DNA of 64,000 bases from Holacanthus passer (GCA_025331565.1 JAFREQ010000003.1:11339001-11403000), one strand, 5' to 3'; positions 52,201 through 61,959 are shown, counted from the stretch's first letter. The notes: generated from the letters alone by a model not told the origin. A program made the numbers and translations.

Positions 52201-53773
52201 GTGTGTGTGTGATGGCTGGTACGTGAGCTTGTCTCAGAAAGCAGCAGGGATTGAATGACAGAGTGTTTTCTAAGAGAAAGCTCGTCCTTCCGCGTGCGTC
52301 TTTACGCGCAACCCGGGAGCTCATTTATTTCATGTCAGCACATCCGGGCTCGGCCGAGCAGTTTCAGAACAGGTGCCAAGTGGTCACCGGGCTGGAATTT
52401 CTTTGGAAATGAGAAAAATAAAGGCAAGTGAAGTTTGGAAAGATTTTGTGTGAGCGGTCGCGCCACATGACAGGGAGTTATGGCGAGGAATGTTCCAGCG
52501 GGGACAGATTAACCTCCCCAAACATCCAACAGTTAAATGCCTTTGATAATTAAGCTGGGGGGGGAGTACAGTAAGTACTGAGCCTGTAAAGAAGCACAAC
52601 AACTGTGACGAAGCGGGTTTAACACGAAATCTATCCCCCTCAATGCAGCTAGATGGAAAACTGTAAAAATGGAATCACGCAAACTTTTTTTCCCCCCTTC
52701 TCTATAATAACATCATGTGAACTGAAATGAGCCACTCGACAGTCACGATTCTTTTTTTTTTTTGGTTAAAATAATCCAACAGGATGTGAAAAATTGATCA
52801 ATTATTTTTTTGATAGAACAAATACAGCAAAATGAAATAATGAAACATTCATTGCAGCATTTTTATCTGCATCATAGAACCAAATGATTCGCTGAATTCA
52901 ACACACATCCTGCTGCAATAATGCAATAAATCCACCCATCCAACGTCCACATGAAAAGGACAATTGCACTTGTTTTTAATGCAGGGATTTAACAATTTTA
53001 TAAGAGCCAAATCGAACAAAATGAAACAAACGCAATGAAAGCTTGATGTCGTGTTTTTACGATTGAAAATGGTCCTTCTTGTCAAATACGTTACATTGTG
53101 CACCAGTATTACATGGATGCACAATCACGCGCAGGTCAACACTGACTAAGCTGCAAACTGAGGCAGCTCGATGCGTAAAAGCACTTTTACGCATCGCGCG
53201 TAAAATGGCATTTTGATAAGAACCGTGCGTAAAAATGCAATTTTCATAAAAAACCTGACTGTGTTCACTGGCTCCTGAGTGCACACTGTGATGAAGACCT
53301 ACCCTCAGCTCCACATGACAGTGCACCGGCGCCCAGGTCATGCTGTAGCACTCCGTCTCCGTCTCCTCGTTCACCTCCAGCGAGATCTTCACCTCGGCCA
53401 CCGACTCCCACGTGTAGCAGAACTCCGTCTTGTTGAGCCAGCACAGGTTCCTCACGAAGGGAACCTCGACCTCGGGGTTCCCCACGTTGCCCACGTCTAT
53501 CTCCACATAGGTCTTGTCCTCCGCCAGGGTCTGTATGACCAGAGAGTGGCTTCTCCTCTCCCAGATCAGCCCGCTAAAAGTCCCCCTGAGGATCCAGTTC
53601 TTGTTGGGCTGGTCCACCACTTGCCAGTATATGATCCCGATGGTCATGACAAAGAAGACGGCCACCCCGAGACAGGCTATAGCTCCTTTCCACGTCTCGT
53701 TCATCTCCTTCAATCCCGTGTCCCATGTTACCTCTGGGATGGGGCTAGGGTTCCTATTTCGAGCGTGGGGCAT
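34126..53773 (-). CDS. GH31-family type II membrane protein, MYORG / SITS-binding-protein-like, probable pseudoenzyme
   Basis: Ten coding exons on the minus strand join in frame to 693 residues. The start is the ATG at 53773 (MPHARNRNPSPIPEVTWDTG). A single membrane segment at about 31-52 (ACLGVAVFFVMTIGIIYW) has no cleavable signal, giving a type II topology with a lumenal C-terminus. A beta-sandwich domain and a GH31 barrel follow, ending in the conserved GNPIYRPMWWLSPSDP, FTIDDQFLIGDEVLVAPV and RDIYLPDG blocks. Length and order match myogenesis-regulating glycosidase (714 residues in human), but the gene is split into ten exons. The catalytic residues are changed: KFDAGE of MYORG reads MLEGGE here (Glu445), and the acid/base region WGYDLG reads WSPMG with no Asp. 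Several N-glycosylation sequons lie in the lumenal part. It is probably the relative annotated in fishes as SITS-binding protein, but I cannot confirm the name. Confidence 0.88.
34481..34660 (-). CDS. GH31-like gene, exon 9 (residues 577-636)
   Basis: Acceptor GACCCATAG, donor GATGAG|GTGACT (not ideal). Encodes VLNLTRTYIAKHQRDVVPLV, TGNPIYRPMWWLSPSDPM and IDDQFLIGDE. 180 bases, phase 0 at both ends. Confidence 0.93.
36428..36471. repeat. perfect short hairpin in intron 8 of the GH31-like gene
   Basis: Two 15-base arms (TTGAGTTGGTTCAGT and its exact reverse complement) are separated by 14 bases. It is shorter than a normal pre-miRNA. Confidence 0.6.
36979..37100 (-). CDS. GH31-like gene, exon 8 (residues 536-576)
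   Basis: Acceptor TCCTCCTACAG, donor GACCGG|GTATAC. Encodes GSLSGDPVTDEELFIRWLEI and TAFLPVISFHTPPWVCGEDR, aligning with [23 protein letters not shown] of MYORG. Confidence 0.92.
37947..38083 (-). CDS. GH31-like gene, exon 7 (residues 490-536), acid/base region
   Basis: Acceptor TGTGCCTCAG, donor GCAGTAG|GTAATA. Encodes SSHQPLFVRMTPLQSDWSPM and GLKGIIPSLLHHTLLGYNFL then IPDAVG. The GH31 acid/base Asp expected after WGY is missing. Confidence 0.92.
38234..38502 (-). CDS. GH31-like gene, exon 6 (residues 401-490), nucleophile region
   Basis: Acceptor CTTTCCTTCAG, donor GACTCG|GTAATG. Encodes VMSQWRGKFCVKLNITNPGA, then EYVMLEGGEGNLFQEQAL. The Asp nucleophile of GH31 is Glu445 here. Contains the NIT sequon. 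Confidence 0.93.
38844..39041 (-). CDS. GH31-like gene, exon 5 (residues 335-400)
   Basis: Acceptor GTCCCTCTGCAG, donor CAGCTG|GTGAGA. 66 codons: DHDYLNSRKRGMSKRLTRDL, then VKLLNISITLSPFLGVDSTQ. Corresponds to the LWVHPFVN part of MYORG but is strongly diverged. Confidence 0.92.
39172..39217. repeat. 11-bp inverted repeat in intron 4 of the GH31-like gene
   Basis: ATGGAACATTT and AAATGTTCCAT flank a 24-base loop. Confidence 0.5.
41439..41589 (-). CDS. GH31-like gene, exon 4 (residues 284-334)
   Basis: Acceptor GTGTCCTGCAG, donor GATATG|GTATGT. Encodes LPFWKLLANVDSGPKVEREL and RHQLGEGVISLNEHSTTLL. The substrate-binding IDD of GH31/MYORG (LEIDDMYTP) appears as SLNEHST. Confidence 0.92.
41794..42001 (-). 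CDS. GH31-like gene, exon 3 (residues 215-284)
   Basis: Acceptor CTACCGCGCAG, donor GCTGTG|GTTAGT. Encodes VAVLVSPDIPLQLGVDSRQQ, LPLQYTVCVAHNVKAAHQEA and the end SRELPNMKAL. Corresponds to the beta-sandwich domain (AAIKVNDSVPFHLGW in MYORG). Confidence 0.92.
44036..44045. promoter_or_regulatory. MEF2 consensus
   Basis: CTATTTTTAG is an exact YTAWWWWTAR match in intron 2 of the GH31-like gene. A chance match cannot be excluded. Confidence 0.25.
50492..50520. repeat. (GT)n microsatellite
   Basis: An uninterrupted GT run of about 29 bases. Confidence 0.9.
51648..51819 (-). CDS. GH31-like gene, exon 2 (residues 158-215)
   Basis: Acceptor TCATTTCAG, donor TCATCAG|GTGAGA. Encodes DCFSMANVSWYGGASVRGQT and FGSALERYFLGSSG, aligning with HWYGGAEMRTQHWP and GILERYWLSS of MYORG. 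NVS and NAT sequons. Confidence 0.94.
53169..53196. repeat. 13-bp inverted repeat built from TGCGTAAAAG
   Basis: CGATGCGTAAAAG, two bases, then CTTTTACGCATCG. It lies in intron 1 of the GH31-like gene, 107 bases from the exon 1 donor. Confidence 0.6.
53303..53773 (-). CDS. GH31-like gene, exon 1 coding part (residues 1-157)
   Basis: Starts at the ATG of MPHARNRNPSPIP; the reading frame extends further 5' only through a non-ATG codon. The upstream acceptor is TTTCTGCAG with a 43-base leader (53774-53816). Donor GCTGAGG|GTAGGT. Contains the membrane segment and the first lumenal residues, ending WAPVHCHVELR. Confidence 0.92.
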
Positions 53774-54054
53774 GTTGGTTTTGGAGATCAGCAAAAAGAA
53801 TCAAACAGAAAAAAAGCTGCAGAAATTTCTGTGCGTCAAAAGCCTCTGTTGCTTCATCATGTCATGGTGTTTCTCAGTGAGGCAACGGGGTTAAAGCAGC
53901 CCTACACTTTTATCTTTTACACCGTTTACACTGATGGGGCTTTTCTGTGCGTAAATGTGCCAGCAACAGAGACCTGTCATGTGAAGATAGCTGTGAGAAG
54001 AAAAAAAAAATCCCAGCAGGGAAACAAGACAGTATGAATGAATAATGGACTTAC

Positions 54055-54250
54055 CACATACTGCTGCTGTGTTAAAAGAGCTGGATTAGTCAATTGCATT
54101 GGCTGCAGAGAGCTCGTGCGCAGCCCCGAGCCGGGTTTGGCAGCAATGCCTGCGAATAGCTCCTCAGACGCTGTCTTGCTTGCCCTGCACTTTCTGACGT
54201 AACGCCGACTTGTTTCTTCAGAGGAAAGGTAGAGAGAGGGGTAAAAGGGG
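54055..54250 (-). other. GH31-like gene, upstream non-coding exon and CpG-rich promoter
   Basis: On the minus strand CAGTATGTG|GTAAGT is a consensus donor (GT at 54054-54053), 240 bases before the acceptor of the first coding exon. The DNA from 54.1 to 54.45 kb is CpG- and GC-rich, as expected for a promoter. The 5' end is not defined. Confidence 0.5.
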
Positions 54251-54459
54251 GGATCGGGAGTCTGGGAGCTGCCCGCCGGGGGGCGAGGAGGCCACGGACA
54301 GCCTGGGAGGGAGAGACCCCCCCCACCACCCCCTCCTCCCCACGCGTGCTCGCACAAACTCTCCGCGCGCTCTCCGTGCGTAAAGGCTGTGGACCGTGGC
54401 ACCGGCTGGTTTGGTGCAAGGCCAGGGGCGTCTGTTGGGCATGGCGAGGTTTAGTCTCG

Positions 54460-57400
54460 CCTTAGCCACGTTTGATCTCGGGGTGTTTAATATTTCAGTG
54501 GGGAGCAAAGGGTGATGTCTGAGATTGGGTTTTGAGTTTGAAGGTTGGGTTTGGACCCAGGGACTAAATTGGCTATGGACAGTTTGACAGTTTGACAATT
54601 TACAAACCAGGATGAGCCACCTGTCATCCAACTAACATCCCTGCTGAAGTATTATAACCGAGTATTATATTTGTCATCACATTGCATTACATCCTGAAAT
54701 TTACAATACATTATATCTGAGTCCTTGTTTAGTTTGCTAAATTCAAAAAAGAAATGTGCTATATAAAATAAATATAAAATAGAAAAATAATGTGAGCTCA
54801 AAAGTTTATTAAAGCAAACCTCTGCTCTTTATGGAGGTATTACATGTTATTAGGCATTGAAATAGACCTGAATACATTAAAATCTATCACCAAAATAAGA
54901 TAAATTTGCTTCTATTCTACATAACTTTTCTATTAGTTTACTCTTCCTGCAACTTGTTATCTGGCTTATTTTGCTTTTATAGCGACACTGGAACACAAAA
55001 AAACATTATCTCACAACACTGGAAGAAATATCCTATCAAAGAGATGCTAAAAGCCAAAGGAGACTACATTGTTAGAATAATTATTTTTTATGCTGAGTAT
55101 CACAATTTCAAGGCCTGATATGCAAATAGCTAAGGTTAGTTTTTTTGTCTTAAATAAAGACAAGAATCTGCTCCTTAACCTGTTAGAAGCGAGACAAACT
55201 ATCTCTCATATGCAGCTCTACTTTCCTAACCTACATTCAGTGTCCAAACTTTATGACCAACATAGATTTTTCTAGCTTCTATAGTGTGTGTTGGGTTTAT
55301 TATTAGTTTTACAGATACTCGGTGACATTTAATAGCTTGTGCTTTAACAGAATCACATATAATAATAATTTAAAAAAAGCAACACAAGAGTCTGGTTGTG
55401 ATGTGATATATCAAAATATATCATAGGTTGTGTGTGGTTTAATGTGCTGGGTGGCTCATGCAGAGCTGAAGACATCTGAGGGCAGGAATGTTGTTTATGA
55501 GCGCCTCAAGGGTAGCGGGTGGTGGTGTGATTGGTCGAAGGTGGCATCCTTTGGCATTTGGACCGTCACAATCCATTGTGTCTGGAGTTATAATGTCAAC
55601 ATAGTATAGCTGGACTACTGTTTGACTCATACTGTTTGACAATAAATGTGTGTGCCGTGTCAGTGTACATGTATGAGGATGTGCGATATAAAGCAACGCT
55701 CAACTCTTAGATCTCACAGAAGCATATCCTTTGTCATAACCCCCTGAGACCTAAACCGTATACAGATCATGTCGACTCATAATTCAGTGTCACTGTTTGT
55801 TTATTCCAAGTTTCAGTTTTTACTGTAACATGGCCATGGCTCTTTTGGTATCCAACATCTTTATTGGACCCAAAAATAAGACAAGAGGAGTCATGGCTTG
55901 AACAATGTTGTTATGTTTGTAGGTTAAGGTCTTCCACAGCGCTGTGCACAAGATTTCCCAAGAGTGTCGGCTGACATACCTTGAGGATCAGTTGCCCCCG
56001 TCCCCGTTTATGCATGTCAGCCCAGGCCCCCCCTCCCGATCCATCACATAACTCTGGCAGGGGCAGAGACACTGGATAAGGCTGAGGGAACGTGTGTGAG
56101 TGCTCTACCTATTCACCCCACTCCAACGGTGGACGACTTCAGAATCTCTGGAAATCAGCGTGTGATTGTGTGTGACTTTGTGACGATTTCGTGCCCAACT
56201 TTCAAGATAGAATGAGACAGATGAGTCTGTTCTCACGTTGTTTCTTGCAGGAAACAAACATTGGCTCTATCTGTGCACCAACTAGTTTGAGAATAAAAGG
56301 CAAAGAAGCTTTGCAGTCAGTTAGTGTGTCAGTTGTTGTCATGTGATAGTTTGAGCTTTCTCACAGTGAGACGAGCAATGAGCATCTTTGGTGACATATT
56401 TATACAGCTCTTTGCCTCAAACTGTTTCAGATGTTACATTTTATAAGTGCATTTCTGTGCATGTACACGTCCTGTCGATGAATAAGCGTTTGCATGTGTT
56501 TGCGTGTGCATGCATTCAGACCCCTGTAATTCAAGTTCAGCGTGGGCCTTGCGGCAGCTAGGCTCCTGTGTCAGAGGTCAGGCTCATGACATCAACGGAA
56601 CATCCAGGGGGGAGGGTCTAAATTTACACACCATCCAGATTGCTCCTGACTGCATCCCTCACTGCTATTAATAGGCCGAGGACTGCTGCATGGCATGCAC
56701 CCACTCCCTCTGAGAGTGTGAACATGGGACGTGAAAAAACAGAGGAATCTGACCTGAACTGGCCACTACCTCTGACCACTCATTTAGTGTTGATGGCAAA
56801 GGGGCAAGGGTTTAATTAGGTGTGGGGTGGAGGGACTAATGGTTTATGTTTTGTGTGTCAAGTGGACTCCTTGTTTCAGTCAGGCTGGAGAGAGCTCAAA
56901 GTTGCAATTATTGAAAACATCTTATTGCCCAGTTAAATTGACACATTCACTCAGGTGCTTCACATCGAATAGACCAAATGCTCTCTGCGAAACACTAACA
57001 CTGGTTGTAAATACTGTTTCAGCACAATAAAAGTATTTTGTAGTGTATTTCTTTTTAAATATTACAGGTTGAATTAACTGCTCTGTATTTATCAAGTCAT
57101 GATGACTCATTTTCTTAATGACAAATAATCCAACAAGATTAAGCATTGACATCTATTTTGAGCTGATGCTTAAATTAGCATGCTAATGTAATCACAATGA
57201 CAATGCTAACCCAAAATATTGGGCATATTAAAATTCTGACCAGATGGTGGTGCTAAATGAAAAGTCAGGAGATTTTTTGTATTCATTTTCTGGAAACCAT
57301 GTCTGTACAAAATTTTCTGCCAGTCCATCTTGAAGTTGTTGAAACATTTCACTAGATGACTGAAAACTGTGACCAGCTGATGGCGCATGAGGAAACGTCA

Positions 57401-57812
57401 TGTGTTCACAGAAGTCAGTGGGATTCATCCTCTGGTCACCAGGAATGTATGCACCAACCCATTCAGGAGTTATTGAGATATTTCAGTCTGGGCCAAAGTG
57501 AGTTGAGTGGCATGTTCAATGACCCCTGACAGATAACAAGCCAGCAAGGCCCACAGTCTTGTATCTATGAAACATCTGTTACAGATTGTCAATGGGGATG
57601 AGAATGGTTTTACAAACAACTACTGCCAAAAATGATAATTGTCTCCCCCGGCACAGTTCTGCCTCATCCCTGGCTGTGGTGCATAACACACATAACATAC
57701 TGTAGCCCCAGCCTACTCTATGAGCCTCGAGCGCGGCGGCAGAAGTTAACTGGCCACTGTTGAATTGGATCTGGACTCAAAGTTCTCTCGTTGCTCTCTC
57801 CGTCATCCAATC
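54460..57812. other. intergenic region
   Basis: No gene recognised. AT-rich, with a fish dispersed repeat at 57165-57530. A GC-richer block around 56.52-56.75 kb may be a regulatory element, but this is only an impression. Confidence 0.55.
57165..57530 (+). repeat. dispersed fish repeat, copy 2 (two tandem subunits)
   Basis: Starts with AGCATGCTAATG, then TCTGACCAGATGGTGGTGCT, AAATGAAAAGTCAGGAG, ACCATGTCTGTACAAAATTT. A second similar subunit begins GTGACCAGCTGATGGCGC and ends GAGATATTTCAGTCTGGGCC. Same family as 29255-29400. Confidence 0.65.
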
Positions 57813-57863
57813 ATGTTTCTGTACCTGCTCTTCATCCACTTCTCTGTAGCTCTGTGCAGTGAG
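57813..57863 (+). CDS. candidate small secreted peptide, exon 1 (signal peptide)
   Basis: ATG opens MFLYLLFIHFSVALCSE (17 residues), a typical hydrophobic signal peptide, and ends GAG|GTAAGG, a consensus donor in phase 0. The Kozak context (AATCATGT) is weak. There is no homology I recognise. See the second exon at 58123-58230. Confidence 0.35.
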
Positions 57864-58122
57864 GTAAGGGGCTACTGCTGCTGTTGCTACAATCTCTAGA
57901 TTAGGTGTTTTGCACATAGTGTTATATAAAATCTCAGCTCAGCAACTACTTGTGGAAATGATTCAAAGCATCAGGATGGTCCATTCTTCATAAAAGTGGC
58001 TTCAGAGGGAAACACTAAAACAGCAAGTCCAGTTACATGCAAAACTATTCACTTCAACTGACAAACTTTTCCATCTTCACGTCTGGATCTTCAATTTACC
58101 GTTTCCCTTTTTTCTTCTCTAG

Positions 58123-58230
58123 GACATTCAATACCGACAACTTCTCCTCCGGCTGCCTGAGAGTCAGGGGGGAAAGTTTCCATGCGGCCCCAGCGCCCGC
58201 TCTTGGCGGGACAATCCCGCTGTAGACTGA
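58123..58230 (+). CDS. candidate small secreted peptide, exon 2
   Basis: Follows an excellent acceptor (TTTCCCTTTTTTCTTCTCTAG) and continues in frame for 35 residues: DIQYRQLLLRLPESQGG, then KFPCGPSARSWRDNPAVD and TGA. The total is 52 residues. There is one Cys and no dibasic cleavage site or amidation signal. It could be an orphan secreted peptide, an incomplete gene model, or a chance ORF beside a real intron of a non-coding RNA. Confidence 0.35.
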   Translation, partial: DIQYRQLLLRLPESQGGKFPCGPSARSWRDNPAVD

Positions 58231-58355
58231 ACTGTTTCCGTCTATCCACCTCTGCTGTTAGAGCGCTCCCTCCTCCTCCCTTACTTTCTCCCTTTTTGTA
58301 CTGTGACACAAACAACCACTTTCCACTGCCCCAGACCTGAACCTACAATCCAATT

Positions 58356-58402
58356 CTCTCTCTCTCTCTCTGTCTCTCTCTCACACACACACATACACAC
58401 AA
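58356..58402. repeat. compound (CT)n(CA)n microsatellite
   Basis: A CT run, an interruption, another CT run, then CA repeats. Confidence 0.9.
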
Positions 58403-60456
58403 GCACACAATTAAAATGAACAATAATTGATTGCTGATTTAAAATTAACCTTACATGTCAAACCAAGCATGAATGTAATTGATATGAGTGCATGCATTTG
58501 TGTATGTGTGCATGCTTGCATGCGTATGAGTGCGTGTCCCACACTAAGTACTGTAGCTATAAAGGCCAGGCATTTAAGCGGCCAAGCCATTAACCAAAAT
58601 ATGACTTCTGCAAAACTGAACCATAAGCAAAAAAAAAAAAAAAATAGCAACATTCATTTTCACAAACAGCAAATTTAAAAAGTAATGAGAGCAGCAGAGC
58701 TCTCGCAGGCATTTGCCCCAGTCATTTGAAAAGCAATAAAACCTCATTAATCAGGTTTGTATTCTATGGGAACCAAATTAGATAAAATTAGATCATATCG
58801 TAACTTTTTTTTTCCATCAAAGAGCTCAACTGTGTGCATTAACAAACAGGCTTGAATCACATCTATAAATGGCAGAGTTGGATAACAGTGTGAGACCGAA
58901 CCTTTGGCTTAAGATTGCCCCGGTTCATGTTGCTGGCCCCCTCCACTCCCCTTAGACCTGGCCTGGTCTGCACTGGATGAAGCCTTGCTAAACACTGGCT
59001 GAGGTAATGAGTGCAACTACTGCTACTACAGCCAGAGCAGACTCCAGGTCTAAGGCCAAGGTAGATGTAAGTCATAAAAATGTGGAAATCATCCTTCCTC
59101 AGATGCACACACAAACAAATGCCTTTGTGAAAGGTATATAAGTGATGGATAGTCCACCACATGCTAAAATAATAACACACGTTTCTTCTCCTAAATGATA
59201 ATTATTACAAACAAAGAAGTAAAATCATGTTTAGCGCTTGGTAATATGTATATTTATAAATGTACAGATGCATTAAGAGCTGGGGTTTAAGCTTCAAAAC
59301 CAGTCAGGCTTGTTGCATGTTGTTCCTTATCTCCCAGCCCATGTTATAAAGGCACAAAATGCCTAAAAATGGAGGAGTTACTTTAAGCCATTTATCCCTT
59401 TTTATTCCAAATTAACTATATTGATCAATTAATAAAATCACCAGATATGTATTACAACATGATGAACCAGAGGCATTTGGGGCCCCTGATAGTCTGGGGC
59501 ATTGGGGTTGTCGCCCAATTGACCTGGTTGATTTGAGTCCTATAGCAAATTCATAATTTATTAGATGCATAGTTAATGATTTATCAATTTAGCTTTCTGC
59601 GAAGATCCTTCACCTTTTTGCTTCTTCGATGCCAACACCTGCAGTTGTTCTGGTAAATTTGAAAAAGTCAGGAATTACTTTCAGTATTAGAAATTAGCCA
59701 AGTATGCATATTCAAATGCCACAGGGACAATAATTATAAAAGAAAGGGAAAAGATTACTGGTTGATCTGGGATTTGAATCAGCAGCCATCAAGTCACAAA
59801 ACTAATCTTTTGCATAAACGACGGCACAATATTACTGGAACAACTTGCATTATGGTCTTTAATTTAATAAACATGCATTGAATCATGTATTTTAAAGTTA
59901 GTGGAATTCAGTTTAACTTAATAATTAATTTTATTGAACAATCTAATGTATTAATATTGTAATATACAGCGTCCAGTACGCATTACAGTATATGTTTTGA
60001 AAGAAACCTTCCCACCTCTGACTCACCACCTTTATGAATTTCCACTACACTGTCATATCAGCTGTCAGATGAACCAGTTCCAAAACAACAAAAAAGTAAA
60101 CATCCAATGAGCTGATGGCAGTGAACATTTGCTTTTTGTTGAGGCTAAAATCTCAACTGGACAACTGTAGAAATGGCAGAATAATTTGATATAGTGTGAT
60201 AAATACCTGTGCCAACTGGCAAACATTACAACAACTGCATAATAATCAAATGCCTAACTGCCCTCCACACACACATGCACACACTCCATGGCATCTTAAC
60301 TGATGGAAACTTCCCTTCCTGGCAAAGTGTGGGCTGTCAGTGTGGTCAATTTCCTGCCAGGTCTGAACCAGCTGAGCCAGGGACTCATGTTCCACTCAGG
60401 GGGCCTTCAATCATTCTTAGCCCTGCTGCAGGCACATTGTAGTGGGTGTGAGGTCA
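58403..60456. other. intergenic region
   Basis: AT-rich with no recognised exon on either strand. Confidence 0.55.
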
Positions 60457-60626
60457 GACTCTGGGGTACAGGGTCTGAACGAGACATGGGACGAGGTCTC
60501 CCTCTGCTGCTGTCTCATTCATGGGACATGGGAAGAGGTCTTCCTCTGCTGCTGTCTCATTCAGACTCTGGGGTACAGGGTCGGAAGGAGACATGGGACG
60601 AGGTCACCCTCTGCTGCTGTCGCAGA
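60457..60626. repeat. complex minisatellite, about 2.6 copies
   Basis: Two near-identical units starting GACTCTGGGGTACAGGGTC and ending CCTCTGCTGCTGTC, with a shortened unit between them (TGGGACATGGGAAGAGGTCT...). Each unit carries the CCCTCTGCTGC core. Confidence 0.85.
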
Positions 60627-61195
60627 TGAGAAAATACTCACAGGAATAAATTTCCCAAAATGAAAACCCATTCTTAAAAAGAATATGAACTCTCTTATTC
60701 AAGGAGGAGATTAAAGCAGCTCCTCAAAATGGAAAACATGTATTTATGGAAAGTAAAATTGCAGAATTAATTCTGACTGTGCTAACATGAAAATACCGCA
60801 CATCTCACATAAAACCTGAGGTTTGATATATACATCCACCGAACCAAGAGCATAGGTTTGCATCTGGACAGTGGTAGCACATAATGGTCCCCACCAATAT
60901 TTGAGGTCAACTCATTCACATTAACTTTCACGTGGGGTCATATTTTATTCTGACGTACCCTCCCAGGGGGTACGTGACTATTGCTTAGCTGTTCTTTCAG
61001 AACCATGGACAGAGCTGAGCGAGATAGAGTTGCAAGCGCAAACAGCTGTTTCTACACGCCTCCCCCTGCTGATTTTGACTGAGAATTGTTTGTAAATTCC
61101 AAAAATATTTAGTGCTCTGTTAGTGCTACAGTCTGATGCGAGTGCTCTGATTAATAATGTATTAATCATGTAATGTATTCTTTGATTTTGAAATA

Positions 61196-61522
61196 GGGCT
61201 GCACGGTGGCGCAGTGGTTAACACTGGCCCCTCACAGCTATAAGATCCCTGGTTCGCGTCCTGGTTAGGGCGCCTGGGATTTTCACCGGGTACTCCGCAC
61301 TCCGGGTACTCCCACAGTCCAAAAACATGCTGAGGTTAACTGACTGTTCTAAATTGTCCGTAGGTGTGAATGTGAGTGTGCTTTGTCCTGTGTGTGGCCC
61401 TGCGATGGACTGGTGACCTGTCCAGGGTGTCCCCTGCCTTCGCCCTAAGTCGGCTAGCCCAGCTCCAGCCCCCCCCCCCCCGGAAGGATTAAGCGGTGTA
61501 CAGATAATGGATGGATGGATGG
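61196..61522 (+). mobile_element. tRNA-derived SINE, nearly full length with target-site duplication
   Basis: The head GGCTGCACGGTGGCGCAGTG holds the A box (61206-61220) and GGTTCGCGTCC the B box (61251-61261). The body has TCCCACAGTCCAAAAACATG, GGTGTGAATGTGAGTGTG and CCAGCTCCAGC followed by 13 C, and the tail is (ATGG)n. The flanks ATTTTGAAATA (61185-61195) and ATTTCGAAATA (61523-61533) are a one-mismatch target-site duplication. Confidence 0.85.
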
Positions 61523-61914
61523 ATTTCGAAATAATGGGGCTTGTGTCCTGTCCAAACCTATGCCCCCTCATCACTTAACTCAGAGCCACTGATCAATTCT
61601 GAGAAAATACTGAGGAATTAATAGGTTTGGGAAACATTCAGCAGATTTATTTGATTGGCATTTGACTGACTTGTCAGTACTCCATCAAAAACAGTTTTGT
61701 CTTTAATATATATAAAAAATTGTAGTATAATAAAACACCTTCTTACTGGGGTATTATTACCACAAAATTGTGTGTACTGGTTGTTAGGTTTGAATCAAAT
61801 GTCCATTGAAATAACTTAAATTCTGGTATAAATACCTACAGTGCATATTGAAGTCTGTATTTCAAACCTGCAGAACAGTATGAAGTTGTCTTCAAGGGCA
61901 TGGACCACATCTAG

Positions 61915-61925
61915 TGCGCATGCGC
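61915..61925. promoter_or_regulatory. NRF1 binding site
   Basis: TGCGCATGCGC is an exact match to the NRF1 consensus YGCGCAYGCGC. It lies 14 bases from an ETS/GABP site and about 125 bases before a splice donor. Confidence 0.65.
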
Positions 61926-61938
61926 CGTACAAGTGCTC

Positions 61939-61946
61939 CCGGAAGT
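61939..61946 (+). promoter_or_regulatory. ETS/GABP site
   Basis: CCGGAAGT is the GABP (NRF-2) core. Paired with the adjacent NRF1 site, it is typical of housekeeping genes and of nuclear genes for mitochondrial proteins. Confidence 0.6.
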
Positions 61947-61959
61947 ACATCTATGCACG

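Noticed and set aside
53774..53794. Upstream start giving MLISKTN before MPHAR
   Set aside because: The first codon is TTG, not ATG. The ATG at 53773 is used instead.
53279..54037. 252-codon ORF on the + strand
   Set aside because: It is the antisense shadow of the first coding exon of the GH31-like gene and has no homology of its own.
55439..55696. 85-codon minus-strand ORF
   Set aside because: No homology recognised and no splice context; not called.
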